Assembly (NCBI RefSeq): GCF_008801925.2
Contig: NZ_CP062809.1
Span: forward strand, 17,788-81,787
DNA: 64,000 nucleotides
DNA from: Cupriavidus basilensis
GTDB taxonomy: Bacteria > Pseudomonadota > Gammaproteobacteria > Burkholderiales > Burkholderiaceae
Direction of reading: 5' to 3'
Shown here: positions 7,582 through 14,536 of the stretch, one piece after another
Numbering within the stretch: position 1 is the stretch's first letter
Layout: every line of letters begins with the position of its first letter
Program-made: the position numbers and the translations under genes
The notes under the pieces: model-generated
Told to the model about the DNA's origin: nothing
Seen by the model: the letters and a program-made list of their open reading frames with translations, nothing else
The model's database searches: none

Positions 7582-7596
7582 GCCCCTCAAGTGTCA
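7582..7596 (-). repeat. isolated TrfA iteron between klcB and the small Cys-rich gene
   Basis: GCCCCTCAAGTGTCA, a perfect match to the oriV iterons, about 1.4 kb outside the origin. It covers the stop codon of the 7587-7805 gene and ends 6 bases before the klcB start. Confidence 0.85.
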
Positions 7597-7805
7597 GCAC
7601 GCCGCCACGCGATCACGTCGCGGGCTTCGTAGCCGTGGCGCTTGCAGTCGTCGCAGAATCCCGAGCTGAACCCCTTGTGGTTCGTGCCGATCCATGCGGC
7701 CGGCTTGCCGCATTCGTGGCCGTAGGTGCCCGGCTCGGCGTTGTGGCACTTGCCGTCCGTCGCGTAGCTGTTCGTCGGTGCCTGGGGAGCGTTGTTCCTG
7801 GTCAT
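7587..7805 (-). CDS. small Cys-rich protein between klcA and klcB
   Basis: 72 residues from MTRNNAPQAP. The start at 7803-7805 is backed by a strong Shine-Dalgarno AGGAGG 5 bases upstream; a longer form is possible but lacks it. The protein has Cys at the spacing of a small zinc-ribbon-like fold: KCHNAEPGTYGHECGK, then GFCDDCKRHG. This is suggestive of metal binding but not proven. It sits in the klcA operon between klcA and klcB. I do not recognise the gene. Confidence 0.72.
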   Translation of the reverse strand: MTRNNAPQAPTNSYATDGKCHNAEPGTYGHECGKPAAWIGTNHKGFSSGFCDDCKRHGYEARDVIAWRRADT

Positions 7806-7849
7806 GGTCGCCTCCTGGAAGCCCCGGCCGAAGCCGGGGCCGCCCCTCA

Positions 7850-8278
7850 TCAGTCAATAGCCCGGTAGATCGCGGCCGCCTCGGCGTGGCTGGCTGCGAA
7901 GCCGCGCAGGAAGTGATAGCGGTCGATCAGGGCATCGCCGGCGTCCGTGTCGGCGGCCTCGGCCGCGAGCTGGCCCAGCGCGAACAGGGTTGCGACAATG
8001 CCGGCGGCGTCGGCCGACAACTCGCCTCGGAAGCCGTTGCCGTCCACCTCGATCTCCAGGCGGTCGGCCAGGTCGGGGGCCATGTAAAAACCGCCGTCCG
8101 ACAAGGTGTAGTAGTGCCAATACGCGCCGCTGTAGCGTTCGCAGAGCCGGCGAAGCCAGGCATACACCAGGGCCTCGCCGCGCATCATCAGACGCGGGCC
8201 GAAGTAGGCGGGCAGGAAGTCGAGGCGCTGGGCCTCGGCGACCAGGGAAGCGGTAACGGGTTGCTCTTGGGTGTTCAT
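7850..8278 (-). CDS. klcA: KlcA, ArdB-family antirestriction protein
   Basis: 142 residues matching the ArdB/KlcA family: RLDFLPAYFGPRLMMRGEALVYAWLRRL near the start, then YSGAYWHYYTLSDGGFYMAPD and a C-terminal AALFALGQL-like helical region. KlcA/ArdB proteins relieve type I restriction without being DNA mimics of the ArdA kind, easing entry into new hosts. First gene of the KorC-regulated klcA-orf-klcB-korC operon. A strong GCCCCGGC/GCCGGGGC hairpin (7821-7840) follows it. Confidence 0.94.
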   Translation of the reverse strand: MNTQEQPVTASLVAEAQRLDFLPAYFGPRLMMRGEALVYAWLRRLCERYSGAYWHYYTLSDGGFYMAPDLADRLEIEVDGNGFRGELSADAAGIVATLFALGQLAAEAADTDAGDALIDRYHFLRGFAASHAEAAAIYRAID

Positions 8279-8329
8279 CGGACTTTCTCCGGTAGTTGAC
8301 CTGGGCGAAATGCCCGGCCTTCAAGTGCT

Positions 8330-8358
8330 ATATTAGGGCAAAATGTCCTAATCGTCAA
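8330..8358 (-). promoter_or_regulatory. klcA promoter with KorC operator
   Basis: Minus-strand -35 TTGACG (complement of 8353-8358) and -10 TAATAT (8330-8335). The KorC palindrome TAGGGCAAAATGTCCTA (8334-8350; one arm change relative to the kleA site) lies in the spacer. The whole block from about 8278 to 8353 repeats the kleA promoter and leader (5937-6013). A one-mismatch KorB site, TTTGGCCGCTAAA, is at 8376-8388. Confidence 0.88.
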
Positions 8359-8390
8359 GCACTTTAGCTAAACTTTTTGGCCGCTAAACC

Positions 8391-8424
8391 TTGCCCTTTC
8401 CCTTGGCGTGCATTACAATGTAAT
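8391..8424 (+). promoter_or_regulatory. toxin-antitoxin promoter with palindromic operator
   Basis: -35 TTGCCC (8391-8396) and -10 TACAAT (8414-8419) with a 17-base spacer. A perfect palindrome ATTACA-A-TGTAAT (8412-8424) covers the -10, a good candidate for autoregulation by the antitoxin. Confidence 0.65.
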
Positions 8425-8450
8425 TCACGAACCCAACCGGAGAACCAATC

Positions 8451-8714
8451 ATGGCTGCAAACCAGCTCGTACAAACGCGCATCGACGGCGCGATCAAGGA
8501 AGAAGCGGCGGCCGTCCTGGCCGCGATGGGCCTTACCGTGTCCGACGCGGTGCGGCTGCTGCTCACGAAGGTGGCCCAGGACAAGGCGCTGCCCTTCGAG
8601 CCGCTGATTCCGAACGCCACCACCATCGAGGCGATGAAGGAAGCCCGCAAGGGCAAGCTGCCGCGCTTCGCCACCGTCAACGATCTGATGGCCGATCTGC
8701 ATGCGGCAGATTGA
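8451..8714 (+). CDS. RelB/DinJ-family antitoxin
   Basis: 87 residues. The N-terminal ribbon-helix-helix pattern (VQTRIDGAIKEEAAAVLAAMGLTVSDAVRLLLTKVAQDKALPF) is typical of RelB/DinJ antitoxins; the C-terminal part (PNATTIEAMKEARKGKLPRFATVNDLMADLHA) should wrap the toxin. Its 3' end overlaps the toxin gene by 14 bases. A Shine-Dalgarno-like GGAGAA lies upstream. The pair sits between klcA and oriV, where IncP-1beta plasmids often carry such modules, and should add post-segregational stability. Confidence 0.9.
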   Translation: MAANQLVQTRIDGAIKEEAAAVLAAMGLTVSDAVRLLLTKVAQDKALPFEPLIPNATTIEAMKEARKGKLPRFATVNDLMADLHAAD

Positions 8715-8982
8715 GCGCACCGGCCAGTTCAAGCGCGACTACAAGCGCGAGGCGAAAGGGCAGCACCGGGCCACGCTCGACGCCGACCTGGTGCCCGTCC
8801 TGGTCGCGCTCGCCGACGACCAGCCGCTGGAACCTCGGCACCGCGACCACGCGCTGACCGGGGACTGGAAGGATCACCGGGATTGCCACGTCAAGCCCGA
8901 CCTGGTGCTGATCTACCAGAAGCCCGACGCCGACACGCTGCGCCTGGTGCGCCTCGGCTCTCACTCCGAACTCGGCTTGTGA
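8701..8982 (+). CDS. RelE/YafQ-family mRNA interferase toxin
   Basis: 93 residues beginning MRQIERTGQFKRDYKREAKG. Features of YafQ-like toxins: basic N-terminal helix, HALTGDWKDHRDCHVKPDLVLIYQKPDADTLRLVRLGSHSEL with the conserved His, Asp and terminal SHSEL segment. Translation overlaps the antitoxin gene, giving coupled expression. Expected to cleave mRNA at the ribosome when the antitoxin is lost. Confidence 0.92.
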   Translation: MRQIERTGQFKRDYKREAKGQHRATLDADLVPVLVALADDQPLEPRHRDHALTGDWKDHRDCHVKPDLVLIYQKPDADTLRLVRLGSHSELGL

Positions 8983-9017
8983 TCGGCGCGGGCCTGGCCC
9001 CGCGTCTCACGTTTCAT

Positions 9018-10097
9018 TGACACTTGAGGGGCGCTTTCCGCGCCACCGGCCGAGCTGGCCGACCCCCTTCCTTGGCGTAAAACCTGCGGCGGTGGAGCTG
9101 CTGCGATGCTTGAGGATCGCGCGGCCGGTCGAACCGCGGCGACCTGGTTGGGGAGTGTGAGGGGGCTTTGCCCCCTCGCAAGCTCTCGAACTTACTGCCT
9201 TCCGCCAGGCGCTTGCGCCTGGCTCTCCTAAGCCGTAGCGCCGAAGGCGCTCCATTGTGGGGTGAGGCCGCAAGGCGGCCGAGGGGCGTAGCCCCTGGGG
9301 GGATGGGAGGCCGCTTGCGGCCGGGTGGGATCGAGAAGGGGGGTTTCCCCCCTTCGGCGGCCGGTCATGCTGCGCGGCAGCTTGGGCCGTGTTGCCGTTT
9401 TTTTCGCCAGCCTCTGGTTAAAACTACCTGGTTATATAAAAAGGTTATAAAGACGGTTAAAAACCTGGTTAGCATGACCGAAAAACGCGCGTAAACCGTT
9501 GTCACGCCAAGGAAAAGTGCGAAGAGGCCGCCCCTCAAGTGTCAATGGATAAGCCCCCCATGTGTCAATACGCTGCCCCTCAAGTGTCAAGAACCGCGCC
9601 CCTCAAGTGTCAGTAGGGCCGCCCCTCAAGTGTCAATACCGGGGCAGGGTTCCTAACAGGGTTATCCACAACTTCGGTGGATAACTCCATGCCGATCAGG
9701 CACTTAGGCCGCCTCGGCGGCCGCCTGGACGGCTCGACCAGGCCGAAATCGGCCGCTGCCCCCCAAGTGTCAACATCGCGCCGGCCCCGCTGCCCCTCAA
9801 GTGTCAACGTCAGGGCTGCGCCGGCCGGCCTCGGCCGACTTGTCCCGAAACTGTCCACAACGGCCGCGCCGGTGGGGCAGGGCAGGGAAGGCCCCGGAAA
9901 CGGGCCAGGAAGGCCCGTCAGGGCCGCAAAGCCCAGCGGCGAGGGCCACCGGCCCGGTGAGCGTCGGGAAGGCGCTGGAAGCCCGCCAGGGGCGAGACGG
10001 GCGGCTCTGCCGCCTGGCTCGATGCGCAGCACGACATAGCCGGTTCTCGCGGCCGCCGGCCGGGAGAATCCCCCGCAGCTCGGCCCCTCAAGTGTCA
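9018..10097. other. oriV: vegetative origin oriV
   Basis: Iterons TGACACTTGAGGGGC or their complement occur at 9018-9032, 9530-9544, 9553-9567 (degenerate), 9575-9589, 9598-9612, 9621-9635, 9758-9772 (one change), 9792-9806 and 10083-10097. DnaA boxes TTATCCACA (9662-9670) and a reverse TTATCCACC (9676-9684) lie beside the five-iteron block. An AT-rich stretch (about 9410-9475) and then a GC-rich stretch (about 9150-9400) follow. This is the RK2-type order: outer iterons, DnaA boxes, five iterons, AT-rich, GC-rich. TrfA binds the iterons. The gene-free stretch 8983-10367 is otherwise unexplained only in its palindrome array. Confidence 0.95.
9530..9635 (-). repeat. core cluster of five oriV iterons
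   Basis: Five 15-bp iterons at 9530, 9553, 9575, 9598 and 9621, spaced 22-23 bp, i.e. about two helical turns, on one face of the DNA. The second is GCCCCCCATGTGTCA, with two changes from consensus. Confidence 0.93.
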
Positions 10098-10109
10098 AAG
10101 GGTGGATCT

Positions 10110-10312
10110 CATCGTCAGAAGCGGCGATGCGAGATCCAGCGCCGGCGTCGGCCGTCATCGTCGGAACTGGCGATGGGGCCCTCGGTTCATCGTCAAAGGT
10201 GGCGATGGTCGACCGTGGCCTGGACGTGGCCAGCCTCGCCGGAAATGACGATGCTGCAGCTCGACGTGCGCGCGACCAGGTGGCCGGAACTCCCTCGTCA
10301 GAAGCGGCGATG
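10110..10312. repeat. palindrome array between oriV and trfA
   Basis: Five units of the CATCGYC-N6-GRCGATG family at 10110-10129, 10156-10175, 10188-10207, 10234-10253 and 10293-10312. The bases after successive units (CGAGATCC, then GTCGACC, CTGCAGCTCGACGTGCGCG, CTCGAG) recur in the same order in the array at 44934-45079. It lies just past the trfA terminator. Confidence 0.85.
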
Positions 10313-10318
10313 CTCGAG

Positions 10319-10347
10319 AAAAAAAGCCGCCTCGATCTCGGGCGGCT
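10319..10347 (-). terminator. terminator of the ssb-trfA operon
   Basis: AGCCGCC (10325-10331) and GGCGGCT (10341-10347) arms, with a T run on the minus strand (complement of the A run 10319-10325). Follows the trfA stop at 10368. Confidence 0.7.
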
Positions 10348-10367
10348 CTCCAGGGGCAGGGCGGCGG

Positions 10368-11591
10368 TCATCGCTTGCAATGCACCAGGTCGTCATTGAT
10401 CCAGGCGCTGTCCACCAGGCCGTTTTCGCGCAGCTCGTCGCATGCCTCGCTGACCTGCTCGCGCCACTTCTTCACGCGGGTGGAATCCGAACCGCACATG
10501 AGCCGGAACGTCTCCAGCTTGAGCGGGTACGGCTCCTTGTGCGTGGCAAAGTAGTCGAACATCCGCCGCGCGGTGGGCGACAGCTTGCGGTACTTCTCCC
10601 ACACGAATTTCGTGTAGTGGTCGCCGGCGAACAGCACCACCATTTCGGTGTCGATCTCGACCTGGCAGCGCGACGTGCGCTTGCCGCGATCCAGGATGCG
10701 GAAGCGCCGGATCAGCGACACGGATTCCAGGCGGCCCAGCCGCTGGGAAGAGAACTGCATCGCGGACGCTTGCAGCCGCGAAAGGCAGTCCTCGGCCTGC
10801 TTGTAGTAGCGGCCATTGATCGACCAGCCCAAGTCCTGGCAAATCTCGTAGAACGTGAACGTGACCGGCTCGCCCAGCGGCGTGCGCTTCGCGTATTCGA
10901 GCACCTGGGCAAACACCAGCTCGTCGCTGTCGGCGCGTAGCTCGATGCCGGTAAAGGTGATCTCCACGTCCTTGCTGATGTGGTAGATCGCCTCGCGCTG
11001 CAAGGCGGCGCGGGGCACCTTCTTGTTCCTGGTCGTGAAGATCGCCGACCGGCCGAAGTCGTTGGGCATGGCCCGCATGTGGTCGGGCCACGGCGCGAGG
11101 TCGAACAAGGAAAGCTGCATGTCCTTGATCTGCTGCTTCGTGTGCTTGAGCAAGGCGGCCTGCTTGGCCTGGCTGACCTGCTCGGCCAGCTCGCCGGTGG
11201 CACTGGCCGGCTTCTCGGTCGTTTTCTTGGTCGCCATCTGTTGCGTTCTCCGTTCGGCGGTCACGCCGCTGACTTTCTCGGCCAAGGTGTTGACCACGGT
11301 TCGCGGCTCGGGCGGAAGGCCCATAGTCCGCGCCAGCTCGGCCGACTCGGCCGCCATCCGCTCGGAGCGCGCCACGGCCGCGCTGGGCGGCGGTGGCGGT
11401 GGCTCCGGCGCTGCCGGCCCGTCCGGCAGCTCGAAGAGGGAACCGGCGGGGCGGAAAGCCCCGCCGGCGGTGCCGGCCTGCGCGTTGCGCTCGGCCGCGT
11501 AGCGGCGGGCAAGCGCCGTCGCGTCGGCCTCACTCAACCCGCCGTCGATGAGCTTGCGGCGGTAGCCCTGCTCGTCGAAACTGTCCGGCAT
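10368..11591 (-). CDS. trfA: TrfA replication initiator (long and short forms)
   Basis: 407 residues for TrfA1 from MPDSFDEQGYRRK (start 11589-11591, with GGAGGA upstream) and 289 for TrfA2 from the internal MATKKTTEKPA (start 11235-11237). Size and the N-terminal Pro/Gly-rich extension fit the IncP-1beta form. TrfA is a winged-helix initiator: FSRQR-type DNA-binding segments include GRSAIFTTRNKKVPRAALQREAIYHIS and the C-terminal YKLSPTARRMFDYFATHKEPYPLKLETFRLMCGS region. It binds oriV iterons and opens the AT-rich region; the long form helps recruit helicase in some hosts. Transcribed with ssb from the KorA/KorB-controlled trfA promoter. Confidence 0.96.
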   Translation of the reverse strand: MPDSFDEQGYRRKLIDGGLSEADATALARRYAAERNAQAGTAGGAFRPAGSLFELPDGPAAPEPPPPPPSAAVARSERMAAESAELARTMGLPPEPRTVVNTLAEKVSGVTAERRTQQMATKKTTEKPASATGELAEQVSQAKQAALLKHTKQQIKDMQLSLFDLAPWPDHMRAMPNDFGRSAIFTTRNKKVPRAALQREAIYHISKDVEITFTGIELRADSDELVFAQVLEYAKRTPLGEPVTFTFYEICQDLGWSINGRYYKQAEDCLSRLQASAMQFSSQRLGRLESVSLIRRFRILDRGKRTSRCQVEIDTEMVVLFAGDHYTKFVWEKYRKLSPTARRMFDYFATHKEPYPLKLETFRLMCGSDSTRVKKWREQVSEACDELRENGLVDSAWINDDLVHCKR

Positions 11592-11639
11592 ATCTTCGTC
11601 CTCCTAGCATAACGCCCGGCCTGTGGCCGGGCGCGTTTC

Positions 11640-11978
11640 TCATTTGCCGCCTGGTTCCTTGGTATCCAGGTACTCGATCACGTCGGCGATGAAGTCAAAG
11701 CCGTACTCGGTCTGGCCGTCCTTCTCGAACTTCGTCGGCTCGATGCGGCCCTGGACGAACACCTTGGAGCCTTTGCCAAGGTACTTGCCCGCGTTCTCTG
11801 CCAGGCCGGCAAACGACTTGATGCGGAAGAAGTCGGTTTGCTCTTTCTTCTCGCCGGCGCGGTCGCGCCACACGCGGTTCACGGCCAGGTCGAATACGGC
11901 GCGGGCGCTGTTTTCGCTATGGCGAACATCAGTATCACGGGTAAGATTGCCGATAAACTGGAATTGGTTATGGCTCAT
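11640..11978 (-). CDS. ssb: plasmid single-stranded DNA-binding protein
   Basis: 112 residues with a complete OB fold: NQFQFIGNLTRDTDVRHSENSARAVFDLAVNRVWRDR ... TDFFRIKSFAGLAENAGKYLGKGSKVFVQGRIEPTKFEKDGQTEYGFDFIADVIEYL. It lacks the acidic C-terminal tail of chromosomal SSB, as usual for IncP-1 P116. First gene of the trfA operon, 48 bases before trfA; supports plasmid replication and transfer. Confidence 0.94.
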   Translation of the reverse strand: MSHNQFQFIGNLTRDTDVRHSENSARAVFDLAVNRVWRDRAGEKKEQTDFFRIKSFAGLAENAGKYLGKGSKVFVQGRIEPTKFEKDGQTEYGFDFIADVIEYLDTKEPGGK

Positions 11979-12004
11979 GCGTAGCTCTCCAGGCTGTGAT
12001 GAAG

Positions 12005-12055
12005 CCTAGAGTTTAGCTAAACCTAATTCCGAGGTCAAGAACTTTAGCGGCTAAA
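12005..12055. promoter_or_regulatory. divergent trfA and trbA promoter region
   Basis: For trfA (minus strand): -35 TTGACC (complement of 12033-12038), 17-base spacer, -10 TAAACT overlapping the perfect KorA operator GTTTAGCTAAAC (12011-12022). The perfect KorB operator TTTAGCGGCTAAA is at 12043-12055, between the trfA -35 and the trbA start at 12070, so KorA and KorB can act on both directions. This links replication and transfer control. Confidence 0.9.
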
Positions 12056-12069
12056 ATTTCGAGCCGCCC

Positions 12070-12447
12070 ATGCGCAAGGCGACGCCTTTGTATAACTACA
12101 TCTTCTTCACGAACGTGCTGCGGCTGCTTGATGAGCGCCACATGACGAAAAAGGAGCTATCGGACAGGTCGGGGGTTTCGATCTCCTTCCTGTCCGATCT
12201 CACTACGGGCAAGGCCAATCCGTCCCTCAAGGTCATGCAGGACATTGCCAAGGCCCTTGATGCGCCGTTGCCCCTTCTGCTTGAATCAACCGACTTGGAC
12301 AAGGACACGCTCGATGCCCTGGCCGGCGGCAAGGCTCCGCAGAGCCTTCCTGCCGGTTTCGAGCGAGTGGCGGCGGTGCTACCGTCGCATCAGGCATTCA
12401 TCGTCAAGAAGTGGGGCGAGGCCGCCCGCAAGAAGCTCCGGGGGTAG
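12070..12447 (+). CDS. trbA: TrbA, repressor of transfer promoters
   Basis: 125 residues. An HTH_3 (Cro/CI) domain occupies about 14-70 (NVLRLLDERHMTKKELSDRSGVSISFLSDLTTGKANPSLKVMQDIAKAL). The C-terminal segment (FERVAAVLPSHQAFIVKKWGEAARKKLRG) is related to that of KorA. TrbA represses trbB and tra promoters and coordinates conjugation with vegetative functions. A GACGCCAAG motif (12448-12456) follows directly after the stop codon. Confidence 0.95.
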   Translation: MRKATPLYNYIFFTNVLRLLDERHMTKKELSDRSGVSISFLSDLTTGKANPSLKVMQDIAKALDAPLPLLLESTDLDKDTLDALAGGKAPQSLPAGFERVAAVLPSHQAFIVKKWGEAARKKLRG

Positions 12448-12511
12448 GACGCCAAGAAAGAAAGCAGGGAAGGGACGCGGCAAGGAACTGAGCCAGCAGA
12501 AGCCAGCACTT

Positions 12512-12524
12512 TTTAGCCGCTAAA
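12512..12524. promoter_or_regulatory. KorB operator between trbA and trbB
   Basis: Perfect TTTAGCCGCTAAA palindrome, about 240 bases before the trbB start; probably acts at a distance on the trbB promoter. Confidence 0.85.
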
Positions 12525-12761
12525 GCCCGCCGGGGTGGCTCAACCCCCGGAACACCCACAACGCAAGCCATAGGTTCGGTGCGAGGCGCACGGAGCATGC
12601 GCCGCGTTGTTTCTATTGCGATCAGCTCGGGACACGATTGAAAACACTCAATCCGTCATTCCGTTTGCTTGCTCGTCAAAAGACTTCGGTATATCGTATG
12701 AACCTGTGTAGAATGCGTGCGGTCAGGGCAGCACGCAAATCACATACATGGGATACACGGA
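12525..12761 (+). promoter_or_regulatory. trbB promoter region
   Basis: A 237-base gene-free stretch before the trb operon. A partly symmetric CGGTATATCGTA (12688-12699) is a candidate TrbA site, and TAGAAT (12707-12712) a candidate -10. These assignments are tentative. Nothing else is seen. Confidence 0.45.
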
Positions 12762-13727
12762 ATGACCGAACAGAAGCTGGAACACAACACGATCAAGGAA
12801 CGGGCGAAGAAGAAGCTCGAACGCGACATGGGGCCGGAGCTGTTGGCAGCTCTGAACGATCCCAAGACCGTTGAAATCATGCTCAACGCGGACGGCAAAG
12901 TCTGGCAGGAGAAGCTGGGCGAGCCGATGAAGTGCATCGGCACCCTTCGCTTCGCGCAGGCCCAAGCCATGATCGAAACCATTGCCGGCTACCACGGCAA
13001 GGAAGTCACGCGGCAGCGGCCGATCCTGGAAGGCGAGTTCCCGCTAGACGGTAGCCGCTTTGCCGGCCAGCTCCCCCCGGTCGTGCCCGCACCGACCTTT
13101 GCGATCCGCAAGAAGGCGGTCGCCATCTTCACCCTGGCGCAGTACGTCGAGCGCGGAATCATGACCGCGCAGCAGCGCGATTCCTTGATTGCCGCCGTGC
13201 GTGCCCACCGGAACATCCTGGTGATCGGCGGCACCGGCTCGGGCAAGACCACGCTGGTGAACGCGATCATCAACGAGATGGTGCTTCAAGACCCGACCGA
13301 ACGGGTTTTCATCATCGAGGACACCGGCGAAATCCAGTGCGCCGCCGAGAACTACGTCCAGTACCACACCAGCATCGACGTGACCATGACGGCGCTGCTC
13401 AAGACCACGCTGCGCATGCGGCCCGACCGCATCCTGGTCGGCGAAGTGCGCGGCCCCGAAGCACTTGATCTGTTGATGGCCTGGAACACCGGGCACGAAG
13501 GAGGAGCCGCAACCCTGCACGCAAACAACGCCAAAGCGGGCCTTGATCGGCTCGCCATGCTCATCAGCATGCACCCCGATTCACCCAAACCCATTGAACC
13601 GCTGATAGGCGAGGCGGTTCACGTGGTCGTTCATATCGCCCGCACCCCTGACGGCTCGCGGCGCATCCAGGAAATCCTTGAGGTTTCCGGCTACGCCAAC
13701 GGCCAGTACGCAACCAAAACCCTGTAA
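12762..13727 (+). CDS. trbB: TrbB, VirB11-type traffic ATPase
   Basis: 321 residues from MTEQKLEHNTIKER; the nearer ATG at 12762 is chosen over an upstream extension because it gives the RK2-like length. Walker A GGTGSGKT at residues 156-163, followed by VFIIEDTGEIQCAAENYVQYHT (Asp box), LRMRPDRILVGEVRGPEALDLLMAWNTGHEGGAATLHANNA (Walker B and His box). Hexameric ATPase at the cytoplasmic base of the mating-pair-formation type IV secretion system. First gene of trbB-trbP. Confidence 0.96.
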   Translation: MTEQKLEHNTIKERAKKKLERDMGPELLAALNDPKTVEIMLNADGKVWQEKLGEPMKCIGTLRFAQAQAMIETIAGYHGKEVTRQRPILEGEFPLDGSRFAGQLPPVVPAPTFAIRKKAVAIFTLAQYVERGIMTAQQRDSLIAAVRAHRNILVIGGTGSGKTTLVNAIINEMVLQDPTERVFIIEDTGEIQCAAENYVQYHTSIDVTMTALLKTTLRMRPDRILVGEVRGPEALDLLMAWNTGHEGGAATLHANNAKAGLDRLAMLISMHPDSPKPIEPLIGEAVHVVVHIARTPDGSRRIQEILEVSGYANGQYATKTL

Positions 13728-13756
13728 CCCTGTAACCCTGTAAGGAGCTTAGACCC

Positions 13757-14221
13757 ATGCAATCGACCCTTCCCGCGTTCCGCTTCGACAGCCGCGCCGT
13801 GTTCTACCTGGGCATGTTCGCCCTCTTGGCGTTCTTCCTGCTGGCCCCCCAGCACGCTTTCGCCTCCGAAGGCACCGGCGGTTCCCTGCCGTATGAAGGC
13901 TGGTTGACCAACCTGCGCAACAGCGTCACCGGCCCGGTGGCCTTCGCGCTGTCGATCATCGGCATCGTTGTCGCCGGCGGCATCTTGATCTTCGGCGGCG
14001 AACTCAACGGCTTCTTCCGCACGTTGATCTTCATCGTCCTGGTCATGGCCCTGCTGGTCGGCGCGCAGAACATGATGAGCACCTTCTTCGGCCGTGGCGC
14101 GGAAATCGCCGCCCTGACCGATGGCGTGCTGCACCAGGCCAAGGTCGCGGCGCTGGACATGGCCGGCTTCCCTGGTGAAGCCATCGCACGCTGGGCCGAA
14201 CGCGGCCACATCGCGGGGTAA
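13757..14221 (+). CDS. trbC: TrbC, prepilin of the cyclic conjugative pilus
   Basis: 154 residues. The signal peptide ends QHAFA at 36, giving Ser37. The mature part runs S37-G114 (78 residues, to FGRG), followed by AEIAAL where the TraF peptidase removes the tail and cyclises the pilin in RK2. Two hydrophobic segments, about 58-80 and 88-104. VirB2 equivalent. The RK2 processing positions fit exactly. Confidence 0.95.
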   Translation: MQSTLPAFRFDSRAVFYLGMFALLAFFLLAPQHAFASEGTGGSLPYEGWLTNLRNSVTGPVAFALSIIGIVVAGGILIFGGELNGFFRTLIFIVLVMALLVGAQNMMSTFFGRGAEIAALTDGVLHQAKVAALDMAGFPGEAIARWAERGHIAG

Positions 14222-14224
14222 GTC

Positions 14225-14536
14225 ATGGCACTGCGCGCGATCCCCATCCGTAGGGCCGGCAACCGAGAAAACCTGTTCATGGGTGGCGACCGCGAGCTGG
14301 TGATGTTCTCGGGCCTGCTGGCCGGGGCGCTGATTTTCAGCGCCCAAGAAGTGAGGGCAACGGTGTTCGGCATCGCCTTGTGGTTCGGCGCGTTATTCGT
14401 GCTGCGCCTCATGGCGAAGTCCGACCCGAAGCTGCGACACGTGTACCTGCGGCACCGCCGGTACAAGCCGTACTACCCGGCTCGCAGCACGCCCTTCCGT
14501 GAAAACACGCCGAGTCAAGGGAAGCAATACAAATGA
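14225..14536 (+). CDS. trbD: TrbD, VirB3-like inner-membrane protein
   Basis: 103 residues with paired hydrophobic segments (about 26-42 and 45-62) and a basic C-terminus (LRHVYLRHRRYKPYYPARS). VirB3-like component that works with the TrbE ATPase in pilus assembly. Three bases after trbC; its end overlaps trbE by 4 bases. Confidence 0.94.
   Translation: MALRAIPIRRAGNRENLFMGGDRELVMFSGLLAGALIFSAQEVRATVFGIALWFGALFVLRLMAKSDPKLRHVYLRHRRYKPYYPARSTPFRENTPSQGKQYK

Noticed and set aside
9150..9400. Open frames within the GC-rich part of oriV
   Set aside because: The stretch is the known GC-rich origin segment with many local inverted repeats; frames lack ribosome sites.
10110..10312. CRISPR-like array of short palindromic repeats
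   Set aside because: Units are only about 20 bp, vary in the centre, are unevenly spaced by 12-40 bp, and the intervening bases recur at other loci instead of being unique spacers; no cas genes.
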